A model generated the notes under the pieces. It did no database searches. It had not been told where the DNA came from and saw nothing but the letters and a program-made list of their open reading frames with translations. This document shows, piece by piece, positions 1 to 9,220 of a stretch of 64,000 nt of DNA (the first letter of the stretch is position 1; each line of letters opens with the position of its first letter). The position numbers were made by a program, and so were the translations under genes. The stretch comes from Desulfofundulus salinus (GTDB taxonomy: Bacteria; Bacillota; Desulfotomaculia; Desulfotomaculales; Desulfovirgulaceae), in NCBI RefSeq assembly GCF_003627965.1, contig NZ_RBWE01000001.1, positions 789,314 through 853,313 on the forward strand, given 5' to 3'.

Positions 1-37
1 CCCTGTGTGCAGGGTTAATAAATAAGCCAGATTATGT

Positions 38-68
38 CCCCACCTGATTGCAAGGTGGGGTTTATTTT
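38..68 (+). terminator. intrinsic terminator
   Basis: An 8-bp perfect stem (CCCCACCT at 38-45, AGGTGGGG at 53-60) with a 7-nt loop is followed by TTTATTTT. It ends whatever is transcribed from left of the window. A second small hairpin (CCCTG/CAGGG) occupies 1-14. The terminator lies only about 10 bases before the decayed reductase fragment. Confidence 0.75.
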
Positions 69-77
69 ACGCTTACG

Positions 78-329
78 AAAAAAATACCCGTGCAGGGGGT
101 ATTTATCGAAACTGGCACCGTACCCAGCACGGACTTTGTGGAAGGTTTGCTGGAGCTGAACGAGAAAGGGGAAATCGAAGTCGACTGCAGCTGCGGCACC
201 TCTGTACCCGGTGCCTTTGCAGCCGGGGATGTAAGCAACATTCCGGAAAAACAGATTATCGTTGCCGCCGGGGAAGGGGCCAAAGCTGCCCTGGGGGCTT
301 ACCGTTATCTGCTCAAACAAAAGTCGTGA
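78..329 (+). pseudogene. C-terminal remnant of a thioredoxin-reductase / AhpF-like flavoprotein
   Basis: The frame encodes about 84 residues that look like the end of a pyridine-nucleotide-disulfide oxidoreductase: a GVFIETGTVPST segment, a SVPGAFAAGDV motif (the FAD-binding GD motif that closes this fold) and the usual AAGEGAKAALGAYRYL tail. Functional relatives are about 300 residues or more. Here the N-terminal FAD half, the NAD domain and the redox CxxC are absent, and a terminator plus stop codons lie directly upstream. The only in-frame ATG (48) falls in the terminator loop. I read it as a 5'-truncated pseudogene. An assembly or recombination junction at the left edge is the alternative. 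Confidence 0.7.
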
Positions 330-361
330 ACTTCTTCCGGGACAAGCCCGGAGGCCCCGGT

Positions 362-1720
362 TTAATTGGTCAGGCTCTGGATGGGGGCTGGGATGCGGCC
401 TCCCCGGCGCACAAAGTTGTTCGCGGAAAAGGGATGCACCGCCATTACGGGCGCTTCTCCCAAAAGCCCGCCAAAGGTGACTTTATCCCCCACCTTTTTG
501 CCCGGGGCGGGAATGATTCTGACGGCGGTAGTTTTATTGTTGATCACACCAATGGCCACCTCGTCGGCAATAATGGCGGCGATGGTTTCCGCACTGGTAT
601 CCCCGGGGACGGCAATCATGTCCAGGCCCACCGAACAGACGCAGGTCATGGCCTCCAGCTTGTCCAGGGAAAGGGCTCCTTCCTCCACAGCCCGGATCAT
701 CCCCGCGTCTTCGCTAACCGGGATAAAGGCTCCCGATAACCCGCCTACGTAGGAAGAGGCCATGGCCCCTCCTTTTTTAACCGCATCGTTTAACAGGGCC
801 AGGGCGGCGGTGGTGCCGTGGGTGCCGCAACGTTCCAGGCCCATGGCTTCCAGGATCTCCGCTACGCTGTCTCCCACTGCCGGGGTGGGGGCCAGGGACA
901 GGTCCACGATGCCAAAAGGCACGCCCAGCCGTTCTGCCGCCAGCCGGCCAACCAGCTCCCCCATCCGGGTAATTTTAAATGCCGTCTTTTTCACCGTTTC
1001 TGCCAATGTGCCGAAATCTGCATTGCCCACCCGGGCGACGGCGTTTTTGACCACTCCCGGTCCGGATACTCCTACATTGATGGTACATTCGGGTTCCCCG
1101 ATTCCATGAAAGGCGCCGGCCATAAAGGGGTTGTCCTCGGGGACATTGCTGAAAACCACCAGTTTGGCGCAGCCCAAACCGTCCTGTTCCGCCGTACGCG
1201 CGGCGGTTTCTTTAATCACCCGGCCCATCAGGTAAACGGCGTCCATATTAATGCCCGCCCTGGTGGTGGCCACGTTTACCGAGGCGCAGACCCTTTCGGT
1301 CCCGGCCAGGGCGGCGGGGATGGAAGTGATCAATGCCCGGTCCCCGCCGGTAAAGCCTTTGTGTACCAGGGCGGAAAAGCCGCCGATAAAGTTTACCCCC
1401 ACGGCGGCCGCGGCGGCATCCAGGGTAAGGGCGTATTCCACATAATCTTCCTGACGGCTGCATTCGGCAATCAGGGAAATGGGGGTAACGGAGATCCGTT
1501 TGTGTACGATGGGAATGCCGTATTCCCGGCTGATTTCTTCTCCGACCGCAACCAGCCTGCTGGCCAGGCGGGTGATTTTATCGTAAATTTTCCGGCATGC
1601 CGTCTTAGGATCCGGGTCCGCGCAGTCCCGCAGGCTGATACCCATGGTAATGGTGCGAATGTCCAGGTTCTCCTCCTGGACCATCTTGATGGTTTCCATG
1701 ATTTCTGCCAGGGTAAGCAT
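362..1720 (-). CDS. UPF0210 / DUF711 (PFL-like) family protein
   Basis: This 452-residue protein matches the UPF0210 family in full length. It opens with the family N-terminus (EILETI-like helix, then [15 protein letters not shown] near residues 20-34) and carries the glycine-rich [12 protein letters not shown] and GPGVVKNAV segments typical of the family, which is related to the pyruvate-formate-lyase fold but lacks a demonstrated reaction. The ATG at 1720 has a GGAG-type site about 10 nt upstream. It is the second gene of the classic ACT-domain/UPF0210 pair, whose partner is at 2036-2329. The pair is widely conserved, suggesting a shared ligand-sensing or metabolic role, but function is unknown. 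A GC-rich hairpin (335-351) without a T-run follows the stop. Confidence 0.9.
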   Translation of the reverse strand: MLTLAEIMETIKMVQEENLDIRTITMGISLRDCADPDPKTACRKIYDKITRLASRLVAVGEEISREYGIPIVHKRISVTPISLIAECSRQEDYVEYALTLDAAAAAVGVNFIGGFSALVHKGFTGGDRALITSIPAALAGTERVCASVNVATTRAGINMDAVYLMGRVIKETAARTAEQDGLGCAKLVVFSNVPEDNPFMAGAFHGIGEPECTINVGVSGPGVVKNAVARVGNADFGTLAETVKKTAFKITRMGELVGRLAAERLGVPFGIVDLSLAPTPAVGDSVAEILEAMGLERCGTHGTTAALALLNDAVKKGGAMASSYVGGLSGAFIPVSEDAGMIRAVEEGALSLDKLEAMTCVCSVGLDMIAVPGDTSAETIAAIIADEVAIGVINNKTTAVRIIPAPGKKVGDKVTFGGLLGEAPVMAVHPFSANNFVRRGGRIPAPIQSLTN

Positions 1721-1777
1721 GGTATTTGTTTCTCCTTCGTTTTTTACTTATTCAATTATCAAAAGCATTTGCGCAGG

Positions 1778-1998
1778 GACGGTGCGCTGATTCTGAGCAA
1801 ACAACTTGCGCAGCGCCGGTAACAGCACCAGGCAACCCAGCACTCACCGGCAAAAATGCTCATTCCAAGGCTAATACACGGGCAATAGAAGATTTGGTCT
1901 TCGCAGTATAACTTATTTAGTGAGTGCTGGGCGGCCCGCAGCAAGCCGTGGTGCTGTCGGCGCGGAGCACTGGAGTGCGCGAAGAACAGCGCACCGTC
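1778..1998. repeat. long imperfect inverted repeat (MITE-like)
   Basis: This gene-free interval folds on itself over about 220 bp through three nested arm pairs: GACGGTGCGCTG (1778-1789) with CAGCGCACCGTC (1987-1998), ACAGCACCA (1822-1830) with TGGTGCTGT (1949-1957), and CCCAGCACTCAC (1836-1847) with GTGAGTGCTGGG (1920-1931). It separates the UPF0210 gene from its ACT-domain partner and would form a long hairpin in their transcript. No transposase frame is visible. The inner arms recur in a second palindromic element at 18479-18628, and GCCGGTAACAGCACC (1815-1829) recurs at 47625-47639. Confidence 0.6.
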
Positions 1999-2035
1999 AT
2001 TTTTCAGTGTTATGCGTTAAAAAAGCCCTTTCAGG

Positions 2036-2329
2036 CTAAATCCTGTGCATAAAGCGGAAGGCGTCCTCGTGCTGGGCGTCGATGCGCACCCCCAGTTCGG
2101 ACCCTTTTGCCGCCAGGCGTTCTTTTAAAGTGCTCAGGTTGATGCGGCTTTTTTCCATGTCGGCAATCATGATCATGGCCAGGAATTCCTGCAATATGGT
2201 CTGGCTGATGTCCAGGATATTGATGTTGTTTTCGGCCAGCACCTGGGCCACCCCGGCGATAATGCCCACCCGGTCAGGTCCCAGGACGGTGACGATGATA
2301 CGGTTTTTCTTTGGTTCCTGTGCAGACAT
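2036..2329 (-). CDS. ACT-domain regulatory protein, UPF0237 family
   Basis: The 97-residue product is essentially one ACT domain: IIVTVLGPDRVGIIAGVAQVLAE forms the first strand and helix with the glycine turn, followed by NNINILDISQTI and the end motif HEDAFRFMHRI characteristic of UPF0237. ACT domains bind small ligands, usually amino acids, as dimers. The start is the ATG at 2329 (MSAQEPKK), preceded by a GGAAG site. The open frame reaches back to 2416, but the extra 29 residues are not family-like. It is transcribed ahead of the UPF0210 gene with the palindrome between them, so the two products probably act together. The ligand is unknown. Confidence 0.85.
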   Translation of the reverse strand: MSAQEPKKNRIIVTVLGPDRVGIIAGVAQVLAENNINILDISQTILQEFLAMIMIADMEKSRINLSTLKERLAAKGSELGVRIDAQHEDAFRFMHRI

Positions 2330-2678
2330 ATGGACTTCTTCCTTTCTGTAGGCTCGGTAAATAACTATTCGTTTTAAAAAGGTGGAATTCCTGCCGGTTA
2401 CGTAGCCTTTAAACATGCCGCCGGCCTGCGGGCCAGTTAAACAACTCCCCGCGCGAGGTGTTGATGTTTGTATAGTTTTTTAAACAGGTGACGAAATCGT
2501 TGATTGGTGAGAGCCAATTGCGATGTTCGGAAGTAGAGATGAATAGGCCGTTTTAGGGCAGTGGCAAAAATATTTTACCCCGGCACGATGCCTTGGAAAA
2601 CGTCCATGTCTGGTATGGGCGTTAGCCTCCCAGAGGGCAAAAATGTTTACAACGCAAATAGCTCGGTGAATAAAAAGA
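2330..2678. other. intergenic stretch without recognised gene
   Basis: This stretch lies between the ACT-domain gene (minus) and the livK promoter (plus). Short frames on both strands lack ribosome sites and coding character. Two small hairpins are possible (around 2485-2520) but neither matches a known RNA family. It probably holds the divergent promoter of the ACT/UPF0210 pair, which I could not place with confidence. Confidence 0.4.
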
Positions 2679-2708
2679 TTGACACCTGGCTTTTGGCAAC
2701 TGTAAAAT
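2679..2708 (+). promoter_or_regulatory. sigma-A promoter of the liv-type operon
   Basis: TTGACA (2679-2684) and TAAAAT (2703-2708) are separated by 18 nt, a strong vegetative promoter. Predicted initiation near 2715 leaves a leader of about 320 nt before the livK start at 3037. Confidence 0.6.
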
Positions 2709-2715
2709 GGGGAAA

Positions 2716-2828
2716 ACAAGGAAAAATTGTTTTCTGAGGGTCGGGCAACGACGCCCGGTCGGGTGGATCGGGGAAAGATCCGAAAAGCCTTCTAACTAAA
2801 GGGGGGTTGCTGGATCTTTTTTGTTTTT
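2716..2828 (+). promoter_or_regulatory. structured leader with candidate attenuator before livK
   Basis: Three consecutive hairpins follow the promoter: ACAA/TTGT (2716-2730), CGGGC (2742-2746) with GCCCG (2753-2757), and GGATC (2765-2769) with GATCC (2777-2781). The same GATCC can pair instead with a later GGATC (2812-2816), enclosing CCTT/AAGG, and that stem is followed directly by a 12-nt T-rich run (2817-2828). Mutually exclusive stems of which one is terminator-like are the signature of an attenuator. I recognise no T-box, c-di-GMP, guanidine or ppGpp consensus. A second possible promoter, TTGACA at 2827-2832, could bypass it. Confidence 0.45.
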
Positions 2829-3036
2829 GACAAGGGCCAATGTGTCTAAAAATGCGGACAAAAAAATTTTTCTTCTTTGTCGATTTTTTGAAAAGGATTT
2901 GCCCCCTTGAAGTCGAAATGCTTTTATACAAGGAATTTTCAGAAAATGGGGGTGAAAGTGCTACAGGGGGTACATGGCGAGTTAATGGGGGCAGGCGGAA
3001 GGGTTTTGGAGAGTAAATGAAAAAGGAGGAGGACAG

Positions 3037-4239
3037 TTGAAAAAGTATAAAGTAGCCCTGGTATTATTAAGTATGTTGCTCGTGATCGCCCTGGTGGCCG
3101 GGTGTGGTGGTAAAACGGGCACCTCGGGCGACGAAAATAAAGGCGGGGCGTCGGGTGATACCATTAAGATTGGTTTCATGGGCGCTTTGACCGGAAACGA
3201 AGCCAGTTACGGCATAGAAACCTTAAAAGGCATGAAAATGGCCGCCGAGGACTTAAATAAAGAAGGCGGCGTGCTGGGCAAAAAGATTGAAATCGTGGAG
3301 TCGGACCACGGCAGCAAGCAAACTGAGGCTGCCGCCGTGGTGCAGAAGATGATCAGCAAGGACCGGGTGGTGGCCATTGTAGGTGACCCCACTACCGGCA
3401 AGACCAAGCTGGCGGCACCCATCTGCCAGCAAAATAAAGTAGTTCTCCTTTCTGCCGGCGCAGTGGGTCCAGGCGTGGTGGAGTTGGGCGATTATATTTT
3501 CCGGGATACCCTTTTGGATGCCGTGGCTGCTCCGGCGGTAACCGATTATCTGGTCAACAAGCTGGGGTGGAAGAAAGTGGCCATCGTTACTTCCACCAAC
3601 AACGACTACAGCGTGGGCCTGACCAAAATCTTTGAAGAGGCGCTGGCCAAGCATAACGCCCAAATAGTCGATAGAGAGAGCATCCAGGACGGGGACCAGG
3701 ATTTCAGCGCCCAGGTGACCCGGATCAAGCAGGCCAGGCCCGACGGGATTATCTTTACCGGCTATTACACCGAGGGCGGCCTGTTTATGAAAGAAGTGCG
3801 CAAGCAGGGCCTGGACCTGAAGATGGCCGGTGGCGACGGTCTGCTTTCCCCGGTGCTCTGGAAGTTGGGCGGCGATGCGGTTGAGGGCAGCATGGTGTAC
3901 ACCGGTTTTGCCGCCGACCCTGCCAATGCCGCTCCCCAGACCAGGGAGTTCATCAAGAAATACCAGGCGGCCAATGACAACAAGCTGCCCGATATGTTCT
4001 CCGCCCAGGGTTACGATGCAGTGATGTTGCTGGCCAGGGCCATGAAGGAAGCCAACAGTACCGATCCTTCTAAATTTAAAGATGCTTTAGCAAAGACCAG
4101 GGATTATCCGGGTGTTTCCGGTACGTTGACCTTCCTGCCCAACCGGGAGCCCGTCAAGAGCCCGGTGTACTTGCTGGAAGTGAAGAACCAGCAGTTCAGC
4201 ATCAAGGAAGCTCTGCCCACCGAGGTACCCAAAGCATGA
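3037..4239 (+). CDS. branched-chain amino-acid-type ABC transporter substrate-binding lipoprotein
   Basis: This 400-residue protein is the periplasmic-binding-fold receptor of a HAAT/LIV-family importer. A hydrophobic signal (LLSMLLVIALVAG) ends in a lipobox with Cys23, so it should be diacylglycerol-anchored outside the membrane. The mature part begins IKIGFMGALTGNEASYGIE, the usual LivK opening, and continues with the two-lobed domain (DHGSKQTEAA, VVAIVGDPTTGKT, DYIFRDTLLD). Translation starts at TTG 3037, set by AAAGGAGGAGG at 3021-3032. It heads a five-gene operon with two permeases and two ATPases. LIV homology does not fix the ligand; the neighbouring proline-type catabolic operon makes an imino or amino acid plausible (inference). 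Confidence 0.92.
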   Translation: MKKYKVALVLLSMLLVIALVAGCGGKTGTSGDENKGGASGDTIKIGFMGALTGNEASYGIETLKGMKMAAEDLNKEGGVLGKKIEIVESDHGSKQTEAAAVVQKMISKDRVVAIVGDPTTGKTKLAAPICQQNKVVLLSAGAVGPGVVELGDYIFRDTLLDAVAAPAVTDYLVNKLGWKKVAIVTSTNNDYSVGLTKIFEEALAKHNAQIVDRESIQDGDQDFSAQVTRIKQARPDGIIFTGYYTEGGLFMKEVRKQGLDLKMAGGDGLLSPVLWKLGGDAVEGSMVYTGFAADPANAAPQTREFIKKYQAANDNKLPDMFSAQGYDAVMLLARAMKEANSTDPSKFKDALAKTRDYPGVSGTLTFLPNREPVKSPVYLLEVKNQQFSIKEALPTEVPKA

Positions 4240-4256
4240 TCCTTTTTCCAGTTTAC

Positions 4257-4289
4257 GGTGGAACCGGGTCGAACTTGCCCGGTTCCACC
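4257..4289 (+). promoter_or_regulatory. intercistronic hairpin between livK and livH
   Basis: A perfect 12-bp stem (GGTGGAACCGGG at 4257-4268, CCCGGTTCCACC at 4278-4289) with a 9-nt loop lies between the binding-protein gene and the first permease gene. There is no T-run. Such hairpins after binding-protein genes usually stabilise the upstream message or partly limit downstream expression, matching the need for excess receptor. Confidence 0.65.
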
Positions 4290-4314
4290 AGAAATTTATT
4301 TTGTGGAGGGAGCC

Positions 4315-5187
4315 ATGTTACTGCAACAAATTATTAACGGCCTCACCCTGGGGGCCACCTACGCCTTAATTGCCCTGGGTTATACCATGGTTTACGGCAT
4401 CATCCAGTTGATTAACTTTGCCCACGGCGACATCTACATGATCGGCGCCTTTATTGGGGTGGCGGCGGTAGCCCTCTTTCACCAGAATTTTTTCCTCACC
4501 CTGGCCACCGCCATGCTCGCCTGTGTGGTCCTGGGGATGACCATCGAGCGGGTAGCCTATCGTCCTTTGCGCCGTGCTCCCCGTTTGAATCTCCTCATTA
4601 CCACCATTGGAGTATCCATCTTTCTGGAAACCTTTATGACCGTCCTCAAAGGACCGCAGCCCACCGGGTTCCCTCCCGTATTGAAAAATGTGACCCTGCG
4701 GGTGGGCACCCTGGAGTTTTCCAGCATCCAGCTGGTTATTTTACTGGTTTCTGTAGCCCTGATGGTGGGATTGCAGTTTATCGTCAAGTACACTAAAATC
4801 GGCAAGGCCATGCGGGCGGCCTCCGAGGATTACGATACGGCCAGCCTGATGGGCATCAACATCAACCGGGTGATTTCCTTCACCTTTGCCATCGGGTCTG
4901 CCCTGGCCGCGGCGGGTGGAGTGCTGGTAGGGATTTATTTTAACTCCGTATCTCCCTATATGGGTGTAACTGCCGGTCTAAAAGCCTTTGTGGCGGCGGT
5001 GCTGGGTGGTATCGGCAATATTCCCGGCGCCATGCTGGGCGGCCTGCTCCTGGGTCTGGCCGAGGTTTTTGGCGTGGCCGCAGGCTTTTCAACCTATAAA
5101 GATGCCATCGCCTTTACCCTGCTGATCATCATTTTGCTGGTCAGGCCCACCGGTCTTTTGGGGCGACCCATCCAGAGGAAGGTGTAG
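4315..5187 (+). CDS. livH: LIV-family ABC transporter permease (LivH-like)
   Basis: This polytopic 290-residue permease starts at ATG 4315 (MLLQQIINGLTLGATYALIA), set by GGAGGG at 4305-4310; an upstream frame extension to 4258 is not family-like. The N-terminal GLTLGATYALIALGYTMVYGI and INFAHGDIYMIGAF segments and the ATPase-contact region GKAMRAASEDYDTASLMGI (EAA-like loop, near residues 160-180) are diagnostic for LivH. Membrane segments run throughout. It pairs with LivM at 5193 to form the translocation channel of the importer. Confidence 0.93.
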   Translation: MLLQQIINGLTLGATYALIALGYTMVYGIIQLINFAHGDIYMIGAFIGVAAVALFHQNFFLTLATAMLACVVLGMTIERVAYRPLRRAPRLNLLITTIGVSIFLETFMTVLKGPQPTGFPPVLKNVTLRVGTLEFSSIQLVILLVSVALMVGLQFIVKYTKIGKAMRAASEDYDTASLMGININRVISFTFAIGSALAAAGGVLVGIYFNSVSPYMGVTAGLKAFVAAVLGGIGNIPGAMLGGLLLGLAEVFGVAAGFSTYKDAIAFTLLIIILLVRPTGLLGRPIQRKV

Positions 5188-5192
5188 AAATT

Positions 5193-6077
5193 ATGTCACA
5201 GTGGCTAGCCAGTGTAATTGACCCCTATTACCAGCAGGTGCTCATGCTGGTGGGCATTTATATCATTGCGGCTTTAGGTCTGAACCTGATTACCGGTTTG
5301 TGCGGTCAGCTTACCTTTGGACATGCTGCTTTCTTAAGCATTGGGGCCTATACGGCGGCAATTTTAACCAGAGATTTTCATGTCCCTTTTCTAGCAAGTC
5401 TTATCCTGGGCGGATTGATGGCGGCTTTATTTGGTGTATTGCTGGGTATTCCCGTACTCAAACTCACCGGTGACTACCTGGGTATTGCCACCCTGGGCTT
5501 CGGGGAGATTGTGCGGGTGGCCTTTACAAATATGAAAATAACCGGGGGAGCCATTGGGCTGGCGGCCATTCCCCGAGCATCCAACTTGATAAATGTAACC
5601 ATTTTTGTCATCCTGGCCGTGGCGGCCGTGGTTTTGCTGGAGAATTCCCGCTTTGGCCGCGCTTTGAAGGCCATACGGGAGGATGAGATTGCCGCCGAGG
5701 CCATGGGCATTAACGCCATGAGGTACAAGATACAGGCTTTCGGCATCGGTTGTTTCCTGGCCGGGATCAGCGGGGGCTTTTATGCCCACATGCTGCAATA
5801 CTTGAATCCCAACGACTTTGGTTTTTTGAAATCCTTTGAAATTTTGAACTTCGTGGTGCTGGGCGGTCTGGGAAGCATCCCGGGGACCATTGTTGGCACG
5901 ACTGTGCTCACCCTGGCTCCCGAGTTCTTGCGCTTCGTCCAGGAGTACCGCATGATGATTTACGGTTTGCTTCTGGTATTAATGATGATCTTCCGGCCCA
6001 ACGGCTTGCTGGGTGGCGTTAACTTCCGCCGCCTGTTGCGGCGCAGAAAACAAAAGGCGGCGGCCCTGAGCAGTTAA
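5193..6077 (+). CDS. livM: LIV-family ABC transporter permease (LivM-like)
   Basis: A 294-residue second permease of the importer, beginning 5 nt after livH. It has the LivM signature [21 protein letters not shown] near residues 28-48, several hydrophobic spans and the cytoplasmic coupling loop [21 protein letters not shown]. It ends with a basic Arg/Lys-rich tail. LivH and LivM together form the membrane pore that receives substrate from the lipoprotein encoded upstream. Confidence 0.93.
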   Translation: MSQWLASVIDPYYQQVLMLVGIYIIAALGLNLITGLCGQLTFGHAAFLSIGAYTAAILTRDFHVPFLASLILGGLMAALFGVLLGIPVLKLTGDYLGIATLGFGEIVRVAFTNMKITGGAIGLAAIPRASNLINVTIFVILAVAAVVLLENSRFGRALKAIREDEIAAEAMGINAMRYKIQAFGIGCFLAGISGGFYAHMLQYLNPNDFGFLKSFEILNFVVLGGLGSIPGTIVGTTVLTLAPEFLRFVQEYRMMIYGLLLVLMMIFRPNGLLGGVNFRRLLRRRKQKAAALSS

Positions 6078-6119
6078 AAAAACGTCGGACTCTTGTTCGA
6101 CCTGATGGCGGGAGGATGT

Positions 6120-6884
6120 ATGGCAGCAATCCTGGAGTTAAGAAATTTAAGCATCCAGTTCGGCGGCCTTTGTGCCGTGGATGATGTGGACATGTCCATA
6201 GAGGAAGGGGAAATTCGGGCCCTGATTGGCCCCAACGGGGCGGGAAAAAGTACCATCTTCAACCTGGTCACCGGCATCTATCGCCCCACGGGGGGTGAAA
6301 TCGTTTTTTGCGGGGAAAAAATAAACGGCCTGCCCCCCCACGAGATAACCGCCCGGGGCATCGCCCGCACCTTTCAAAACATCCGTCTTTTTGGTAATCT
6401 GACGGTGCTGGAAAATGTGCAGATCGGCCGGCATTGCCGGGGCAGGGCGGGCGTATGGGGAGCCCTCTTACCCTTTGGCCGCGTGCGGGCGGAAGAATCA
6501 AGTATCACCGCGCGGGCACGGGAGTTGCTGGTATTCATGGGTCTGGATGCCAAGGAGGAGGAGCTGGCCAGGAATCTTTCCTACGGTGAGCAAAGGCGGC
6601 TGGAAATAGCCCGGGCCCTGGCCACCGATCCCAAAATAATTTTGCTGGATGAGCCGGCAGCCGGGATGAACCCGCAGGAAAAACAGGACCTTTCCGGGAT
6701 GGTCCGCCGCATCCGGGACATGGGCATCACCATTTTCCTGGTGGAACACGATATGAAGTTTGTCATGAGCCTGGCCGACCGGGTGGCGGTACTGGATTAC
6801 GGCAGAAAGATAGCCGATGGGACTCCCGCCGAAGTACAGCAGGATCCGGCGGTAATTGAGGCCTACCTGGGGAAGGATGTGTGA
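6120..6884 (+). CDS. livG: LIV-family ABC transporter ATP-binding protein (LivG-like)
   Basis: A 254-residue ATPase with Walker [10 protein letters not shown] (about residues 38-46), the Q-loop FQNIRLF, signature LSYGEQRR, Walker [14 protein letters not shown] and switch histidine VEHD. The GMNP after Walker B and the long helical insert around [11 protein letters not shown] are typical of LivG. The start is ATG 6120 behind GGGAGGATGT. It energises transport as a heterodimer with LivF, whose gene overlaps its 3' end by 4 nt. Confidence 0.93.
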   Translation: MAAILELRNLSIQFGGLCAVDDVDMSIEEGEIRALIGPNGAGKSTIFNLVTGIYRPTGGEIVFCGEKINGLPPHEITARGIARTFQNIRLFGNLTVLENVQIGRHCRGRAGVWGALLPFGRVRAEESSITARARELLVFMGLDAKEEELARNLSYGEQRRLEIARALATDPKIILLDEPAAGMNPQEKQDLSGMVRRIRDMGITIFLVEHDMKFVMSLADRVAVLDYGRKIADGTPAEVQQDPAVIEAYLGKDV

Positions 6885-7591
6885 AGGTGCTGGAGGTTAA
6901 AGAGGTCAGCGTTGCCTACGGGGTAATTGAAGCCTTGAAGGGCATATCTTTTTCGGTAGAGGAAGGGGAGATTGTAGCCCTGATAGGTGCCAACGGGGCG
7001 GGTAAGACTACCACCCTGCGCACCATTTCCGGACTTTTGCGGGCCCAAAAAGGTCAGATCTTTTATAAAGGCCGGGAAATCACCAAATTGCCTCCTTACA
7101 AAATTGTGGAGCTGGGTTTGACCCAGGTGCCCGAGGGCAGGCGGGTATTCAGCCGCATGACGGTGCTGGAAAACCTGGAGATGGGGGCGTATGTGGTACG
7201 CAGCCGCTCCGAGTTGAAGGCGGGGCTGGAGCGGGTATTCGAGCGTTTTCCCCGCCTGGCCGAGCGCAAAAATCAGCTGGCCGGTACTTTAAGCGGCGGA
7301 GAACAGCAGATGCTGGCCATGGGCCGCGCCCTGATGTCCCGGCCGGAGCTTTTACTGTTAGATGAGCCTTCCATGGGCCTGGCACCGCTTTTGGTGCGGG
7401 AAGTGTTTTCCATTATTCAAGAGATTAACAATGCGGGTACGACCATTCTTTTGGTGGAACAAAATGCCCACATGGCCCTCTCCATTGCCCACAGGGCCTA
7501 TGTGCTGCAAACGGGGGAAATAACCCTGGAAGGTCCGGCGGCGGAGCTGATGCAGAAACCGGAGGTCAAGAGGGCCTATCTGGGTGAATGA
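6881..7591 (+). CDS. livF: LIV-family ABC transporter ATP-binding protein (LivF-like)
   Basis: A 236-residue ATPase with Walker A GANGAGKTT, the LivF-type VPEGRRVFSRMTVLENLEMGAY segment, signature LSGGEQQM, Walker B LLLLDEPSMGL and switch VEQN. The GTG start lies inside the livG stop (4-nt overlap), implying translational coupling. With LivG it supplies ATP hydrolysis for the importer encoded from 3037. It is the last transport gene; a sigma-54 activator gene follows after 15 nt. Confidence 0.93.
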   Translation: MKVLEVKEVSVAYGVIEALKGISFSVEEGEIVALIGANGAGKTTTLRTISGLLRAQKGQIFYKGREITKLPPYKIVELGLTQVPEGRRVFSRMTVLENLEMGAYVVRSRSELKAGLERVFERFPRLAERKNQLAGTLSGGEQQMLAMGRALMSRPELLLLDEPSMGLAPLLVREVFSIIQEINNAGTTILLVEQNAHMALSIAHRAYVLQTGEITLEGPAAELMQKPEVKRAYLGE

Positions 7592-7606
7592 TGGGGAGAA
7601 TGACCT

Positions 7607-9220
7607 ATGTACCTGGAAAAAAGGCTTTTGGTGCGGGATTTTTTAAGCGAGCCGGTTCCGGAAAATGACCTGACCGAATTTGCCTTCCACGGGGAGGAAA
7701 TCCTGGACCAGCACATTTTAAGTGTGATCCCGGCTTTACGGGAGAAAAATATTGCCGTTGTGGATGCCAGCGGGACGGTAACGGGCTTGCTGATTTTAGA
7801 GCGGGTGGCCGAGCGCCTGGTAGATTTTATCCGGGAAACGGAGGCGGCCCTCACTGCCGTTCTGGGGGTCACCGATGACGTTATCTGCATGATTGACAGC
7901 CAGGAGAACGTTACCGGCTGGAACCGCAAGGCTGAATTGCTCTACGGCATCAAATGCCAGGACATTCTGGGGCGTTCCATCCACGAGTTTTTTACCAACC
8001 TGGTGGTTACCCGGGTATGCCGGGAAGACCATGAGGTATACGCGGAATACCACCAGCCCTGCCAGGATACCCATGTTTTAATTAATTCCGTGCCCATCAG
8101 GCGGGACGGGCGGGTTATAGGCGGCGTTTCGGCCGAGAAGGATGTCACAGAAATAATCCAGCTTAACCGGGCCCTGTCCCGGGCGAGTTACCAGGTCAAA
8201 TGCCTGAAAGAAGCCATCCAGAAAAACGAGATCAAGCGGGTGGACCCCTTTGCCAAGCTCTACGGCCACCACCCCCGCCTGAAGGCTATAGTGGATGTGG
8301 CCCGGCGGGCCGCCCCCACCGATGCCACCGTGCTAATCCGGGGGGAGAGCGGTACGGGGAAGGAGGTTCTGGCCCGGGCCATCCACGAGGCCAGCGACCG
8401 GGCGGGCAAGCCCTTCGTGGTGGTCAATTGCGGCGCCATTCCGGCGGAGCTCTTTGAAAGTGAACTTTTCGGCTATGAGCAGGGCGCCTTTACCGGGGCC
8501 GGACCCCGCGGCAAGCCGGGTCTGTTGGAAATGGCCAATGAGGGAACGGTTTTCCTGGATGAAATCGGGGAACTGCCCCCCAACCTGCAGGTTAAGCTTT
8601 TGCGCGTGTTGCAGGAAAGGGTGTTTTACCGGGTGGGCGGGTCCAGACCCGTGAGCGTGAATATCCGCATTATTGCCGCCACCAACCGCCAGCTGGAGGA
8701 AATGGTTTCCGGCGGCGAATTCAGGGAAGATCTGTATTACCGTTTAAATGTAATCAGCGTCGAGATGCCTCCCTTGAGGGAGAGGCGTTCCGATATTCCC
8801 GAATTGCTCTACCGCTTTTTGCAGGAATACTGCCAGCTTTACGGCAAGGAAATCAGCAAGGTGGAGCCGGGAGTGGTGGCGGCACTGCTCTCCTATTCCT
8901 GGCCCGGCAATGTCCGGGAATTAAAGAATACTGTGGAGCGAATGGTAGTATTGGCCGAAAACGAGGTGATCACGGAAAGGGATCTCCCCAAGTACCTGCA
9001 GGAGCATGCCCTGGGTTTTGCCGCTGCCCGGGAATTTCCACCCGATTTAACCGTGGCCGCAAAAGAAACCGAGAAGGAAATCATTCTCAAGGCACTAAAA
9101 GAGGCGGGAGGCAACCGCACCGTTACCGCCCGCCTGCTGGGTGTACCCCGGAGTACTCTATATTACAAAATGAATCGCCTGGGTATCTTGAACACGAAAA
9201 AACCTTTACGCAAGAATTAA
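7607..9220 (+). CDS. sigma-54-dependent transcriptional activator (PAS, AAA+, Fis HTH)
   Basis: A 537-residue enhancer-binding protein. Residues 35-80 resemble a CBS-like input half, 80-190 form a PAS domain ([23 protein letters not shown]), 215-455 form the AAA+ domain with Walker A GESGTGKE (246-253), the sigma-54 contact loop GAFTGA (293-298) and Walker B VFLDEI (315-320), and the last 50 residues are a Fis-type HTH ([21 protein letters not shown]). It drives open-complex formation by sigma-54 polymerase in response to a small-molecule signal. It sits 15 nt after livF and probably belongs to that operon. The -24/-12 promoter at 15483-15498 is its likely target (inference), since the second activator nearby is broken. 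Confidence 0.9.
   Translation: MYLEKRLLVRDFLSEPVPENDLTEFAFHGEEILDQHILSVIPALREKNIAVVDASGTVTGLLILERVAERLVDFIRETEAALTAVLGVTDDVICMIDSQENVTGWNRKAELLYGIKCQDILGRSIHEFFTNLVVTRVCREDHEVYAEYHQPCQDTHVLINSVPIRRDGRVIGGVSAEKDVTEIIQLNRALSRASYQVKCLKEAIQKNEIKRVDPFAKLYGHHPRLKAIVDVARRAAPTDATVLIRGESGTGKEVLARAIHEASDRAGKPFVVVNCGAIPAELFESELFGYEQGAFTGAGPRGKPGLLEMANEGTVFLDEIGELPPNLQVKLLRVLQERVFYRVGGSRPVSVNIRIIAATNRQLEEMVSGGEFREDLYYRLNVISVEMPPLRERRSDIPELLYRFLQEYCQLYGKEISKVEPGVVAALLSYSWPGNVRELKNTVERMVVLAENEVITERDLPKYLQEHALGFAAAREFPPDLTVAAKETEKEIILKALKEAGGNRTVTARLLGVPRSTLYYKMNRLGILNTKKPLRKN

Noticed and set aside
818-1822. 334-codon plus-strand frame over the UPF0210 gene
   Set aside because: Composition is that of a frame shadow and the minus-strand protein is a full-length conserved family member.
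2716-3036. T-box, ykkC-type (guanidine/ppGpp) or c-di-GMP riboswitch before livK
   Set aside because: Short resemblances only; the T-box 14-mer and the core ykkC and c-di-GMP elements are missing, so the leader is left unassigned.
2930-3036. sigma-54 promoter for livK
   Set aside because: TGG-containing words are present but none has GC at the required 10-bp spacing; the sigma-A promoter upstream is better.
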